In this document: piece after piece, positions 1 through 8,467 of the stretch
How positions within the stretch are numbered: position 1 is the stretch's first letter
Layout: each line of letters opens with the position of its first letter
Assembly: GCA_964519405.1 (NCBI GenBank)
Contig: CAZFLA010000004.1
Location: 1 to 64,000, forward strand
Reading direction: 5' to 3'
Source of the DNA: G963677485 sp964519405
Lineage (GTDB): Bacteria > Armatimonadota > HRBIN16
Length of the DNA stretch: 64,000 nucleotides
The notes under the pieces: model-generated
Database searches by the model: none
The model's input: only the letters and a program-made list of their open reading frames with translations
What the model was told of the DNA's origin: nothing
Program-made: the position numbers and the translations under genes

Positions 1-1386
1 ACGACGCACACCTTCAATCACGCTGACTAAAGCACTTGCACATTCGTCCATCTTGTTTTGCTTGGCAAGGCTCCACGGTGCGCTTTCATCGATAAACTTG
101 TTAAGGCGGCTAACCATTCGCCAGATGTGCTCCAGAACGACGTTCAGCTTAAACTGGTCATACTCAGTACTCATATCTGCCTGTATCTGAGCGGCCAATT
201 CGCTCAACTCCGCACTGTAAGTAATGCCCTCTGGCACCACACCATTTAGGTATTTATGAATCATGTTCAGAGTTCGGTTAAGAACATTTCCGAGGTCATT
301 TGCGAGGTCGCTGTTGTACCTATCCACAAAGTGATCTTCTGTAAACTCACTGTCTAGCCCGAACTGCATCTCACGGCACAGCAGATACCTAACAGCATCG
401 ACGGCGACATCCATCGTGCTCTCGCTAAGCCCCGCAAATGTGCGTGATAAATCCACAGGATGCGGAAGGTTGCCCTTGCTCTTACTGCCTTTTTCGCCGC
501 CGACAGTCCACCAGCCATGACCGAAAACATGCTCCGGCATTGGCAGGCCTAAACACATCAGCATTGCGGGCCATAACGTGGCATGGAACCTCACGAAAAT
601 CTCTTTACCCATGAGGTGATCTGCTGGCCACCATTTCGCAAACTCATCCATGTTATCCGGCCAACCGATGGCCGAAATATAGTTGATGAGCGCATCAAAC
701 CATACATAGATCACTTTGTCGGACTCGCCAGGAACTTCAATGCCCCAGCCAGGGTTGCTTCTTGTGATGCTTTGGTCCCGCAGTCCCTGCTTCACATAGG
801 CGATCACTTCGTTCTTTCTGAACTCAGGGCTTAGCCAATTGGGGTTAGCCTCGATGTATTCCAGCAGCCGATCGCCATATGCAGACAGCTTGAAGAAATA
901 GTTACTCTCCTCAACCCACTGAAGTGGTTTGCGGCACTCAGCATTAGGGCAGCAGTGATCGTCAGCAACATCACTTGTTGCGAAGAATGTTTCATCGCTG
1001 ACGCAGTACCAACCTTCGTATTTGCCAAGGTAGATATCGCCCGATTCTTTCAAGCGTGAAAATACTTCCTGCACAGCTCGTTTATGACGCGGCTCCGTGG
1101 TACGGATGAAGTCATCAAACTCGATGTGCATTTCGTGCCATGATTTCCTGAACTCTGCAGAGAGCTGGTCGACGAATTCCTGTCGACCAATGCCCTTTTC
1201 GTCAGCAACACGGCTTACTTTCAGTGCGTTCTCATCAGTACCTGTTAGAAAATAACTGGACATCCCCTTCATCCGACGATACCGGTTAATGACATCACAT
1301 GCAATAGTTGTTAGGCTATTGCCGATGTGCGGAGCACTGTTCACGTAATATATAGGGGTAGTGATATAGCTCTTATCGCGAGACAT
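1..1386 (-). CDS. metG: Methionyl-tRNA synthetase, 3' end outside window
   Basis: Class I synthetase that charges tRNA-Met. 462 residues are visible and the frame is still open at base 1, so the end of the anticodon domain is missing. The HIGH motif is HIGN at residues 20-23 after an N-terminal TPIYYVN stretch. YEGWYC and a later CCPNAEC cluster mark the connective-peptide knuckle, and WWPADH and GHGWW are typical MetRS. The KMSKS loop reads KGSKSKGN near residue 299, so its second position is Gly instead of Met. Start ATG at 1386 has a GGAGG 14 bases upstream. It is the last gene of a ricT-fmdB-metG run, 38 bases after the fmdB-like gene. Confidence 0.96.
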   Translation of the reverse strand, partial: MSRDKSYITTPIYYVNSAPHIGNSLTTIACDVINRYRRMKGMSSYFLTGTDENALKVSRVADEKGIGRQEFVDQLSAEFRKSWHEMHIEFDDFIRTTEPRHKRAVQEVFSRLKESGDIYLGKYEGWYCVSDETFFATSDVADDHCCPNAECRKPLQWVEESNYFFKLSAYGDRLLEYIEANPNWLSPEFRKNEVIAYVKQGLRDQSITRSNPGWGIEVPGESDKVIYVWFDALINYISAIGWPDNMDEFAKWWPADHLMGKEIFVRFHATLWPAMLMCLGLPMPEHVFGHGWWTVGGEKGSKSKGNLPHPVDLSRTFAGLSESTMDVAVDAVRYLLCREMQFGLDSEFTEDHFVDRYNSDLANDLGNVLNRTLNMIHKYLNGVVPEGITYSAELSELAAQIQADMSTEYDQFKLNVVLEHIWRMVSRLNKFIDESAPWSLAKQNKMDECASALVSVIEGVRR

Positions 1387-1424
1387 AGGGTGGCAGTTAT
1401 CCTCCGATTAACAAATATTCATTT

Positions 1425-1661
1425 TTAGTGATTCAAGCCGCAGCATCCGCTGCCAGCGCATGCCGGAACGTCGCCCGATGAACAGCATTGGTCGCAAGAT
1501 GAACTTTTTGGTGATGGTTTACCGATACCAAACAGACTTAGCAGTCGATGAACATCAGCACTAGAGCACTTTTCGCACTTCACCTGACTGATGTCGGTAT
1601 TTGGCAGCAGCTCTTCAAAAACATGATGACACTCGCTGCATTCAAACTCATAAATCGGCAT
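1425..1661 (-). CDS. FmdB-family zinc-ribbon protein
   Basis: Small (78 aa) putative regulatory protein. It opens with MPIYEFECSECHHVFEEL and has a CxxC...CxxC zinc ribbon in residues 8-36 (CSEC, CEKC), which is the FmdB/Zn_ribbon_8 signature. The tail is rich in Cys (CDQCC, CAGSGCCG), as is usual for this family. The role is poorly defined; FmdB was first linked to formamidase regulation. The start at 1661 is chosen because MPIYEF is the conserved family N-terminus and a GAGGAGG lies 12 bases upstream. A longer frame to 1760 exists but overlaps ricT. The gene overlaps the end of ricT by 14 bases, so the two are probably translationally coupled. Confidence 0.85.
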   Translation of the reverse strand: MPIYEFECSECHHVFEELLPNTDISQVKCEKCSSADVHRLLSLFGIGKPSPKSSSCDQCCSSGDVPACAGSGCCGLNH

Positions 1662-2520
1662 GATTATCGTAAGCCTCCTCATCAGCATCATCTTGATACT
1701 CTGCGTCGCTGGTTTTTGACCAGTGCAGTGATTTGCATTCAAACCACACAGGCTGCTCATTGCCCACCAAAACCGACGCTTGCTGCTTCAAGATGCTGAT
1801 ATCCTGAACAACGCCGTCTCCTTGTGGGGTAGTCACAGTCTGCCCAATTCGCGGCATCCCCTTGCGCATACAACAGTATGTTTCATGTTCATACTTCAAG
1901 CAACACAGTAATTTACCGCAAATGCCCGAAAACTTGACTGGGTTAAGAAACAGGTTTTGATCTTTCGCCATTTTCATCGAAATCGGCAAAAAGTCCGACA
2001 AGAAAGTGGCGCAGCATAGTCCTCTGCCGCAAAGCCCCATACCGCCTAACATTTTTGCTTGATCTCGGGGGCCAATCTGCAGTAACTGAATGCGGGTTCG
2101 GAATGTAGATGCCAGATCACGTACCAACTCACGGAAGTCCACTCGATTATCAGCGACGAAGAAGAAAGTAAGCTGAGACCGATCGTAGGTGTACTCAGCT
2201 CGAACAAGCTTCATAGGCAGGCTGTGTTGAGCAACACGCTCCTTGCACGCCTCTAATGCCGTCATAGCCGCCTGGTGGTTCTCCCGCTCGCGCAGTCTAT
2301 CTGCATTGTTGGCGATGCGCATGATCGGCTTCAAAGGCGACTGAAGGTCTGCTTCATCAACCTCAGTAGCCTTAATACGAACAGAACCAACCTCAAGACC
2401 TCGTTGTGTTTCAACGACAACGGACGTGCCTTCAGGAAGGTTATCGGGCGTCATATCTCCTAAAGAGAACCAATAACACCGACCAACTCGTTTAAAAGAA
2501 ACGCCTACAGCAGTAGGCAT
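1648..2520 (-). CDS. ricT: PSP1-domain protein, RicT/YaaT family
   Basis: About 290 aa. It has a PSP1 C-terminal domain with the conserved GLCGRGLCC and SGICGKLLCCLKYE cysteine clusters. In Bacillus RicT these belong to the RicA-RicF-RicT Fe-S complex that affects RNase Y-dependent RNA processing; in other phyla the role is less clear. The acidic C-terminal tail is not conserved. The start at 2520 (MPTAVGVSF) is preferred because GAGG lies about 11 bases upstream. An in-frame ATG at 2550 has no Shine-Dalgarno but lies 10 bases after a TATACT box, so a near-leaderless longer form cannot be excluded. First gene of the ricT-fmdB-metG run. Confidence 0.9.
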   Translation of the reverse strand: MPTAVGVSFKRVGRCYWFSLGDMTPDNLPEGTSVVVETQRGLEVGSVRIKATEVDEADLQSPLKPIMRIANNADRLRERENHQAAMTALEACKERVAQHSLPMKLVRAEYTYDRSQLTFFFVADNRVDFRELVRDLASTFRTRIQLLQIGPRDQAKMLGGMGLCGRGLCCATFLSDFLPISMKMAKDQNLFLNPVKFSGICGKLLCCLKYEHETYCCMRKGMPRIGQTVTTPQGDGVVQDISILKQQASVLVGNEQPVWFECKSLHWSKTSDAEYQDDADEEAYDNHADL

Positions 2521-2717
2521 AAAGCAGTTATCCTCACAGCGCCAACGCATGGCTTATACTAGTATACTAATAATCATTTTAGCACACACAGTTCGTGATG
2601 GCCGCCGATGTACACAGCAACATATACGACCATGACTAGGAACAAGGATGTGCTGCACATAGCTGCCAGTCATACTGCCATAAACAAGACGCGTGTTATT
2701 TGGTATTGATAACGAGT

Positions 2718-3020
2718 TTACCGGATGATTTTGGCCGAATATTCACCTTTGAGCTTGGACAATTTATCGCCCACCTTCAAGTCTGAATACATTTTCTGGT
2801 ATGCGTATTTGCTGCAGACAATCTTCTTTTTGCGGCCGGTATCGAGAATGCAGAGGATGTGGATTTCTTCTTGATGAACATCGTTGTTGTCTAGGTAAGC
2901 ATGTTCGCGGATTTCTTGCACCGTCCCTTGCCAACTCGAGTTTCGTTGATGTTGGACGAACGTGGTTAAGATAACAGTTATTACGACAAAGCCGATGACA
3001 GCGTAAACCCATTCAGGCAT
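2718..3020 (-). CDS. Small single-pass membrane protein of unknown function
   Basis: 100 aa. One N-terminal transmembrane helix (residues about 4-23, VYAVIGFVVITVILTTFV) is followed by a soluble domain with a charged, partly repeated pattern. Its C-terminal part (KYAYQKMYSDLKVGDKLSKLKGEY) resembles a small beta barrel of the kind seen in DUF-type cation-channel accessory proteins, but I do not recognise the family. An AGGAGG six bases before the ATG supports the start strongly. It stands alone between the ricT operon and rhaM. Bases 2551-2717 hold only the presumed ricT promoter and no gene that I can see. Confidence 0.75.
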   Translation of the reverse strand: MPEWVYAVIGFVVITVILTTFVQHQRNSSWQGTVQEIREHAYLDNNDVHQEEIHILCILDTGRKKKIVCSKYAYQKMYSDLKVGDKLSKLKGEYSAKIIR

Positions 3021-3106
3021 ATGATGCCTCCTATGATAGTGCTGTGAATATACCGGGTATCACCAGCAATTGGGTGTAAACCGACCTTCTCTGACTACAT
3101 TAATAT

Positions 3107-3127
3107 CAGGGGGCAAACCGCCCCCTG
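3107..3127 (-). terminator. GC-rich hairpin after rhaM
   Basis: Perfect 8-bp stem (CAGGGGGC/GCCCCCTG) with a 5-base loop, 7 bases past the rhaM stop. On the minus strand it is followed by ATATTAATG rather than a strong T run, so it is a probable but not classical intrinsic terminator. Confidence 0.55.
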
Positions 3128-3133
3128 CGGAGC

Positions 3134-3457
3134 TTATTCCATGAGGAAAGACATTTCCAGCATGGTAACGGGCTGACCACCCTGCCCTTCATCGATGGGG
3201 CAATCTAGGTAGTTTTGCATATATTCCTGCCATCGAGTGTGCACTTCGGACTTATCCAAATATGCACACGTCGCAGCCCAGTCTTCACATTCTACATATC
3301 CAAACTCTGTGCCGTCTGGGGTCATCCACAGGCTATAGTTTCGCATACCTGCAGCCCGCAGTTCTGCGATCAATTCCGGCCAAATGTTGGCATGAATCTT
3401 CTTATATTCTTCGAGCTTTTCCGGTTTCACTTTTAGGAGCATACCTATCCGTTGCAT
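3134..3457 (-). CDS. rhaM: L-rhamnose mutarotase
   Basis: 107 aa, the usual length of RhaM (DUF718), a dimeric ferredoxin-like alpha/beta protein that interconverts alpha and beta L-rhamnose. Seen: a family-type N-terminus (MQRIGMLLKVKPEKLEEYKKIH), the substrate-site His in KKIHANIWPEL, the NYSLW and GYVECED stretches, and a C-terminal ending like that of the family. GGAGG seven bases before the ATG fixes the start. No other rhamnose-catabolic gene is adjacent, so it acts as a stand-alone helper. Its presence implies rhamnose, for example from pectin or exopolysaccharide, is used elsewhere in the genome. Confidence 0.9.
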   Translation of the reverse strand: MQRIGMLLKVKPEKLEEYKKIHANIWPELIAELRAAGMRNYSLWMTPDGTEFGYVECEDWAATCAYLDKSEVHTRWQEYMQNYLDCPIDEGQGGQPVTMLEMSFLME

Positions 3458-3563
3458 TATTATACCTCCTCAGATGGTTCTGATCTCTTCATTTTACGAC
3501 ATGGCCTTGCTTCTTTCCTTCATCGGATGGTAAATCGGGGCTTTGTGTTAAAATGGAATAGTT

Positions 3564-3737
3564 ATGGCAACGAAAATCCCCCCTAAATATGGCGATGATA
3601 AGTCAAACAGCAGCAAGAAGATGGTCATTATTATCATCCTGTGCGTTGCGTTGTGGTGGTTCGCCTGGGGCCGTTACAAGCACACTAAAATTCCACCTGT
3701 GCAGTATATATACGAAAATCAGGAGCAAACAAAGTAA
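3564..3737 (+). CDS. 57-residue single-pass membrane protein upstream of ychF
   Basis: A short frame, ATG at 3564 to TAA at 3737. The N-terminus is basic and polar (MATKIPPKYGDDKSNSSKK), followed by one hydrophobic helix (MVIIIILCVALWWFAW, residues 20-35) and a short polar tail. This fits a type II small membrane protein. Codon use looks like its neighbours and the stop is 4 bases before the ychF ATG, which favours a real co-transcribed gene. A TAAAAT box ends only 9 bases before the ATG and there is no Shine-Dalgarno, so the transcript may be nearly leaderless. Family not recognised. Confidence 0.6.
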   Translation: MATKIPPKYGDDKSNSSKKMVIIIILCVALWWFAWGRYKHTKIPPVQYIYENQEQTK

Positions 3738-3741
3738 TAGT

Positions 3742-4812
3742 ATGAATGTCGGCATTATTGGGCTAGCCCAGTCAGGTAAAACAACACTTTTCCAGGCACT
3801 GCTTAGGGGAGCACCTTCAGGCAGCCTTCCTGGAGTACCTGGTGCCGTTCAGGGTGCTGTGGTTGTTCCAGACCCTCGCTTCGATTTCATGGTTGATGTT
3901 TACCATCCCAAGAAGATTACACCTGCCACAGTTCAGTTTGTTGATGGCGCAGCACGAATCAGCAGTGACAGCCGCGGTGGATCCTTTGGTTCCGACTTCT
4001 TCAGCGGTATTCGCCAAACCGATGCGCTGCTGCACGTTGTTGATGCCTTTAGCGGCACCGTTGACCCCGTGTCTGCTGCTCGAAAAGTAGATGAGGAGTT
4101 ACTGCTTGCTGACCTAACACTTATCGAAACGAGGCTTGAGCGTCTTCAGAAATCACTAAAGATCCGTAAGAACAACCCTGCCGATCAAGCCGAACTTGAG
4201 GCTTTAACAGCTTTCAAAGAGATACTCGATCAAGAAATTCCCCTGCGCAACGCCCATATCGATCCTGAACACGACAAGATCACCAAGGGCTTTACGTTCC
4301 TTACCCAGAAGCCCTTGATTGTAGTTGCAAATGTAGATGAAGACCACGTCACCCAAAACTCCGAACAGCTTGATGAGTTGCGTGAATATTGCAGTGAGCG
4401 CAAGCAAGATATGCTTTGCCTGTGCGCCACACTTGAGAGTGATATTGCACAAGTCGCACCAGAAGAGGAGCAGGAATACCTGTCAGCAATGGGGTTAACT
4501 GAACCCGCCCGCGCTGTTCTCATCCGGGCCGCCTACACGGCATTGGGCTATATGACATATTTCACCTGCGGTGAAAGTGAAGTTCATGCTTGGACCATTC
4601 GCCAACACAGCACCGCTGTGGAATGTGCTGGTGGAATTCACAGCGACCTCGCCCGCGGCTTCATCAGGCTTGAGGTTGTAGACTTCGAAAGACTGAAGGA
4701 ACTTGGCAGCTGGGAAGCTGCAAAATCAGCCGGTGCTATTAGGCTGGAAATGAAAGACTACGTCGTAAAAGACGGCGATGTAGTATATGTCCGCTTCAAG
4801 GTTTCGAACTAA
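3742..4812 (+). CDS. ychF: YchF/OLA1-type ATPase-GTPase with TGS domain
   Basis: 356 aa, close to the usual 363. N-terminal Obg-like G domain with P loop GLAQSGKTT at residues 7-15 in place of the common GLPNVGKST. A helical coiled-coil insert lies near residues 110-180 (LLLADLTLIETRLERLQKSLK). The G4 position reads NVDE rather than NKxD, which in YchF goes with ATP preference. The C-terminal TGS-like domain (TYFTCGESEVHAWTI, IHSDLARGFIRLEV, KDYVVKDGDVV) matches DUF933. YchF proteins bind ribosomes and affect stress responses. Start at 3742 is chosen because MNVGIIG is the family N-terminus; a longer frame from 3589 runs through the small membrane gene in another frame. Confidence 0.9.
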   Translation: MNVGIIGLAQSGKTTLFQALLRGAPSGSLPGVPGAVQGAVVVPDPRFDFMVDVYHPKKITPATVQFVDGAARISSDSRGGSFGSDFFSGIRQTDALLHVVDAFSGTVDPVSAARKVDEELLLADLTLIETRLERLQKSLKIRKNNPADQAELEALTAFKEILDQEIPLRNAHIDPEHDKITKGFTFLTQKPLIVVANVDEDHVTQNSEQLDELREYCSERKQDMLCLCATLESDIAQVAPEEEQEYLSAMGLTEPARAVLIRAAYTALGYMTYFTCGESEVHAWTIRQHSTAVECAGGIHSDLARGFIRLEVVDFERLKELGSWEAAKSAGAIRLEMKDYVVKDGDVVYVRFKVSN

Positions 4813-4833
4813 CCGCGTCACACGCGATATTTA

Positions 4834-4867
4834 CATCAGAGCATTTCTCAAATGAAATGCTCTGATG
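4834..4867 (+). terminator. Perfect 14-bp inverted repeat after ychF
   Basis: CATCAGAGCATTTC pairs with GAAATGCTCTGATG across a 6-base loop, 21 bases past the ychF stop. No T run follows, so it could be a Rho-assisted end, an mRNA stabiliser, or less likely a protein-binding site ahead of uvrB. Confidence 0.5.
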
Positions 4868-4918
4868 AACGCCCCGTTCCCTTCTATAACCTAGCAAGCT
4901 AATATTCCATACGAACCT

Positions 4919-4939
4919 TATAATGGAATGATGTAGAAT
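4919..4939 (+). promoter_or_regulatory. Candidate -10 boxes of uvrB
   Basis: TATAAT at 4919-4924 and TAGAAT at 4934-4939. The second ends 7 bases before the GTG start of uvrB, so transcription from it would begin at or next to the start codon. No clear -35 box and no Shine-Dalgarno were seen. Confidence 0.35.
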
Positions 4940-4946
4940 AATAGAT

Positions 4947-6956
4947 GTGGACACTTATAAACCCTTTCAGCTTAATAACAAGTTTACGCCGCGTGGTGAT
5001 CAAGCCACCGCAATCCAAACGCTGGTAGATAGTCTCAATGTTGGCAATCATTACCAAACGCTTTTAGGCGTCACCGGTTCCGGTAAAACTTACACCATGG
5101 CATCTGTTATTCAGCGTCTGCAGCGTCCTGCCCTAGTGTTCGCACATAACAAAACTTTGGCCTCGCAGCTCTGTCAGGAGTTTCGCGAGTTCTTTCCTGA
5201 GAACCGTGTCGAGTATTTCGTATCATACTACGACTACTACCAGCCGGAAGCTTACATCCCTCAAACCGACACATTTATTGAGAAAGATTCTTCTATCAAT
5301 GATGAGATCGATCGGCTAAGGCATGCTGCCACCCAAAGCGTTCTAGAACGACGCGATACAGTGATCATCGCCTCTGTAAGTTGCATATATGGCTTAGGTG
5401 ATCCTGAAGAGTATTCCTCACAAAGATTAACTCTACGCGTCGGTGAACAGTATGACTTTGACGAAACACTGCGCCACCTAGTAAAAATGCAGTTCCATCG
5501 CAACGACTTCACAAATGAGCGTGGTAGTTTCAGGGTTCGCGGAGATGTGGTGGATATCACCCCTGCTGACGATGATACCTGTATACGTGTTGAGTTTTTT
5601 GGAGACAATCTAGAGCGTATTGTCACGTTGAACCCTATCACGGGTGAGGTTCTAGAGATGCTTGATCAAGCAAGCATCTACCCCGCAACGCATTATGTGA
5701 CTCCTTGGGACCGCATGGATGTGATTATCAAAGACATTCGCAGCGAAATGGAAACGCAAGTGCGGATCTTTGAAGAACAAGACAAGCTGATAGAAGCCCA
5801 GCGCATTCGTCAACGAACAGAATTCGACATCGAGATGATGAAGGAAATCGGCTTTTGCAGCGGCATTGAGAACTACTCTCGGTATTTCGACGGTCGAAAG
5901 CCAGGAGAACGTCCGTATACTCTTCTCGATTACTTCCCTAAAGATTTTTTAATGTTCATTGACGAAAGCCATCAGACGGTGCCGCAGATACGCGGTATGT
6001 TTAACGGCGACCGCGCGCGTAAAGAGATGCTGGTAAACTACGGATTTCGTTTACCGTCGGCACTCGACAATCGCCCCCTGCGATACGACGAGTTCGAGCA
6101 GCTCACGCACCAGATAGTCTACGTCTCGGCGACTCCGGGTCCTATCGAAAAACGCCAAAGTCAGGTTGTAGCAGAACAACTGATACGCCCAACCGGCCTC
6201 ATCGACCCAGAGGTTATCGTAAGGCCAGTTAAAGGCCAGATAGATGACCTGGTTGAAGAGATCAACAAGCGTTCGGAACTTGGTGAGCGCGTTCTAGTTA
6301 CCACACTCACAAAGAAAATGAGTGAGGAACTCACTCAGTATTTTGAAGAATTAGGGCTTAAAGTCAACTATCTACACAGTGATGTTGATACCATCGGCCG
6401 GCAGGAAATCCTGCGTGATCTTCGATTGGGCGTGTATGATGTCGTCATTGGTATTAACCTGCTGCGCGAAGGGCTCGATCTTCCTGAAGTCTCTTTGGTG
6501 GCGATACTGGATGCCGACAAAGAGGGTTTCCTCCGCAGCGAAACGGCTCTGACGCAAACAATCGGGCGAGCTGCCCGTCATGTAAACGGTCAAGTGATCC
6601 TATATGCTGACAACATAACGGGGAGTATGGAACGGGCCATCAACGAAACAAATCGCAGACGTGCCGTTCAGCGGAAGTTTAACCAAGATAACAATATTGT
6701 GCCTCAATCTATTGTGAAAGCTGTTCGTGATGTGGTCAGGTTCGACAAGGCCGCTGAAGCTCATCCCACAGATACCCCTTCGCATACCTTAGGTGAACAT
6801 GCATCGTCTGAGGACATCCACCTCGCCATACAAGATATGGAGCGAGAGATGAAACAAGCTGCGAAATCACTGGAGTTTGAAAAGGCAGCCACATTACGTG
6901 ATGAGATCAATCGATTGAAAAAGATGATACCTATGGACCCGCGGTATAAACGGTGA
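4947..6956 (+). CDS. uvrB: Excinuclease ABC subunit B
   Basis: 669 aa, full length. DNA-damage recognition helicase-like subunit of nucleotide excision repair that receives lesions from UvrA and recruits UvrC. Seen: Walker A GVTGSGKT at 41-48, the beta-hairpin region YYDYYQPEAYIP near 95, DESH Walker B near 340, the helicase motifs QTIGRAAR and LREGLDLPE, and a C-terminal UVR motif (AKSLEFEKAATLRDEI) that contacts UvrC. The start codon is GTG at 4947 with no Shine-Dalgarno. It ends in a GTGA overlap with lnt. uvrA and uvrC are not in this window. Confidence 0.98.
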   Translation: MDTYKPFQLNNKFTPRGDQATAIQTLVDSLNVGNHYQTLLGVTGSGKTYTMASVIQRLQRPALVFAHNKTLASQLCQEFREFFPENRVEYFVSYYDYYQPEAYIPQTDTFIEKDSSINDEIDRLRHAATQSVLERRDTVIIASVSCIYGLGDPEEYSSQRLTLRVGEQYDFDETLRHLVKMQFHRNDFTNERGSFRVRGDVVDITPADDDTCIRVEFFGDNLERIVTLNPITGEVLEMLDQASIYPATHYVTPWDRMDVIIKDIRSEMETQVRIFEEQDKLIEAQRIRQRTEFDIEMMKEIGFCSGIENYSRYFDGRKPGERPYTLLDYFPKDFLMFIDESHQTVPQIRGMFNGDRARKEMLVNYGFRLPSALDNRPLRYDEFEQLTHQIVYVSATPGPIEKRQSQVVAEQLIRPTGLIDPEVIVRPVKGQIDDLVEEINKRSELGERVLVTTLTKKMSEELTQYFEELGLKVNYLHSDVDTIGRQEILRDLRLGVYDVVIGINLLREGLDLPEVSLVAILDADKEGFLRSETALTQTIGRAARHVNGQVILYADNITGSMERAINETNRRRAVQRKFNQDNNIVPQSIVKAVRDVVRFDKAAEAHPTDTPSHTLGEHASSEDIHLAIQDMEREMKQAAKSLEFEKAATLRDEINRLKKMIPMDPRYKR

Positions 6957-8467
6957 AGTTACCTCCCAAAAGACCATTAAAGTTTAATCCCCAGTATGTC
7001 AGTGTGGCGTTGAGCGCGGCAGTGATGCAGTTGGCTTACCAACCCTTCGGGCTGGGTGTCATCGCATGGTTCGGGCTAGTGCCGTTCATGCTGGCGATAT
7101 CAGCTTCACGCAATGGACGTGAGGCTGCCAAGCTCGGTTTGGTATGGGGACTGTGGTTCTTTGGACTACATATATCGTGGCTGATTACATTTGTTGGACG
7201 GTATGCCGATCACATGTGGATGGGGCTTATACCGTGGGGTTTTTGTATATTTATCGAAGCGTTGTTCATAGGGTTGTTTGCTGCTGTTGTGAAACTCGCT
7301 TCATCGCAAAAGTGGTATAGTGCCATACTAGCCGGCGCACTCTGGGCTAGCTTTGAGTTGCTGCGCAGTGCCGGTTCTATGGGTTTTCTGTGGGGGCAGC
7401 TTGCTGTTACCCAAAGCCGCAGTTTAGTTCCACTGCAGAGTGTATCATTATTGGGATCATGGGGGCTAAGCGCACTCATTATCGCAGTCAACTGCACCAT
7501 CGCGAAGATGTACGCAACCAAATCTTATAAGTCGGCAACCCCTGTGTTTGTTATTTTGGTGGCAGCCATGGTGTATGGAGTGTATACACTTCATCATCAA
7601 TATACTGATGGTCCCACTATTCGCGTCACTGTCATACAGCCAAATATCGAAGTAACTCATACTCCTGAGTTTCAAACCATCCCAAAGATACTCGATAAGG
7701 CGCGTGAGGGTGTTCAGATAGCCCGTAATATGGATAGTGACTTATTGGTATATCCAGAGTCTTATTTGCCGGACATGTTTCCTGGGATGCTAGATGAGGG
7801 CTTCACTGACATATCGACACACGGCCTCACAATCGTGGCTGGCGGTGGTTGGATGAACGGCGAAAAGAGCTACAACGCCGTCAGTGCATATGATAAAGGG
7901 GTGATGACTCATTACGCCAAGCAGCACCTAGTTCCTTGGGGTGAATATATCCCTTTTCGTAAGCAGATGCCGTGGGTATCGAACTTTGGCGCGAACTTCG
8001 GCGATCGCACAGCAGGCACTTCCAGCGATGTACTCACACAGTATCGGATAGGCGCACCAATCTGTTTTGAAAGCATCATCCCGTGGGTCAGTTTACAGAT
8101 GGTGCAGAAGCAAGCAAAACTTCTCTGTGTGGTGACCAACGACGCGTGGTTTGGCGGATCCCCTGCCGCACGTCAGCATTTTGAGTTCAGTATTCTGCGT
8201 GCAGCAGAACATCATCGATGGCTGGTACGTAGTTCTCTCACTGGGATATCAGGACTTATCAACCCTACCGGACGCATCATCCGTGTCACGCCTAAATATC
8301 AGGGATGCAGCTTCAACGACCGAGTAACACTGTTATCTACGCGAACTCTCTACTCAAGGCTTGGTGACTTTGGCAGCCTTGCGGTGTTGTTCGCTATCGG
8401 CTTCTTGACATCATGGCCGTCATGGCGTCATAAAGCCTCTGAGAAGCACCCGCATTCTGAGCGATAA
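6953..8467 (+). CDS. lnt: Apolipoprotein N-acyltransferase
   Basis: 504 aa inner-membrane enzyme that adds the third acyl chain to lipoproteins. The N-terminal half has about six membrane helices (residues 15-215), then a periplasmic nitrilase-like domain with the triad Glu269 (YPESYLP), Lys323 (KQHLVPWGEY) and Cys371 (PICFES), and a final helix near 480. GTG start at 6953 overlaps the uvrB stop by 4 bases, so it is coupled to uvrB although the functions are unrelated. Its last 74 bases overlap the convergent waaA. Fits the lipoproteins seen elsewhere (PstS, 16472-17467, 62998-63393). Confidence 0.95.
   Translation: MKLPPKRPLKFNPQYVSVALSAAVMQLAYQPFGLGVIAWFGLVPFMLAISASRNGREAAKLGLVWGLWFFGLHISWLITFVGRYADHMWMGLIPWGFCIFIEALFIGLFAAVVKLASSQKWYSAILAGALWASFELLRSAGSMGFLWGQLAVTQSRSLVPLQSVSLLGSWGLSALIIAVNCTIAKMYATKSYKSATPVFVILVAAMVYGVYTLHHQYTDGPTIRVTVIQPNIEVTHTPEFQTIPKILDKAREGVQIARNMDSDLLVYPESYLPDMFPGMLDEGFTDISTHGLTIVAGGGWMNGEKSYNAVSAYDKGVMTHYAKQHLVPWGEYIPFRKQMPWVSNFGANFGDRTAGTSSDVLTQYRIGAPICFESIIPWVSLQMVQKQAKLLCVVTNDAWFGGSPAARQHFEFSILRAAEHHRWLVRSSLTGISGLINPTGRIIRVTPKYQGCSFNDRVTLLSTRTLYSRLGDFGSLAVLFAIGFLTSWPSWRHKASEKHPHSER

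Noticed and set aside
2551..2717. Possible tRNA or small RNA gene upstream of ricT
   Set aside because: No cloverleaf or stable hairpin could be traced by eye.
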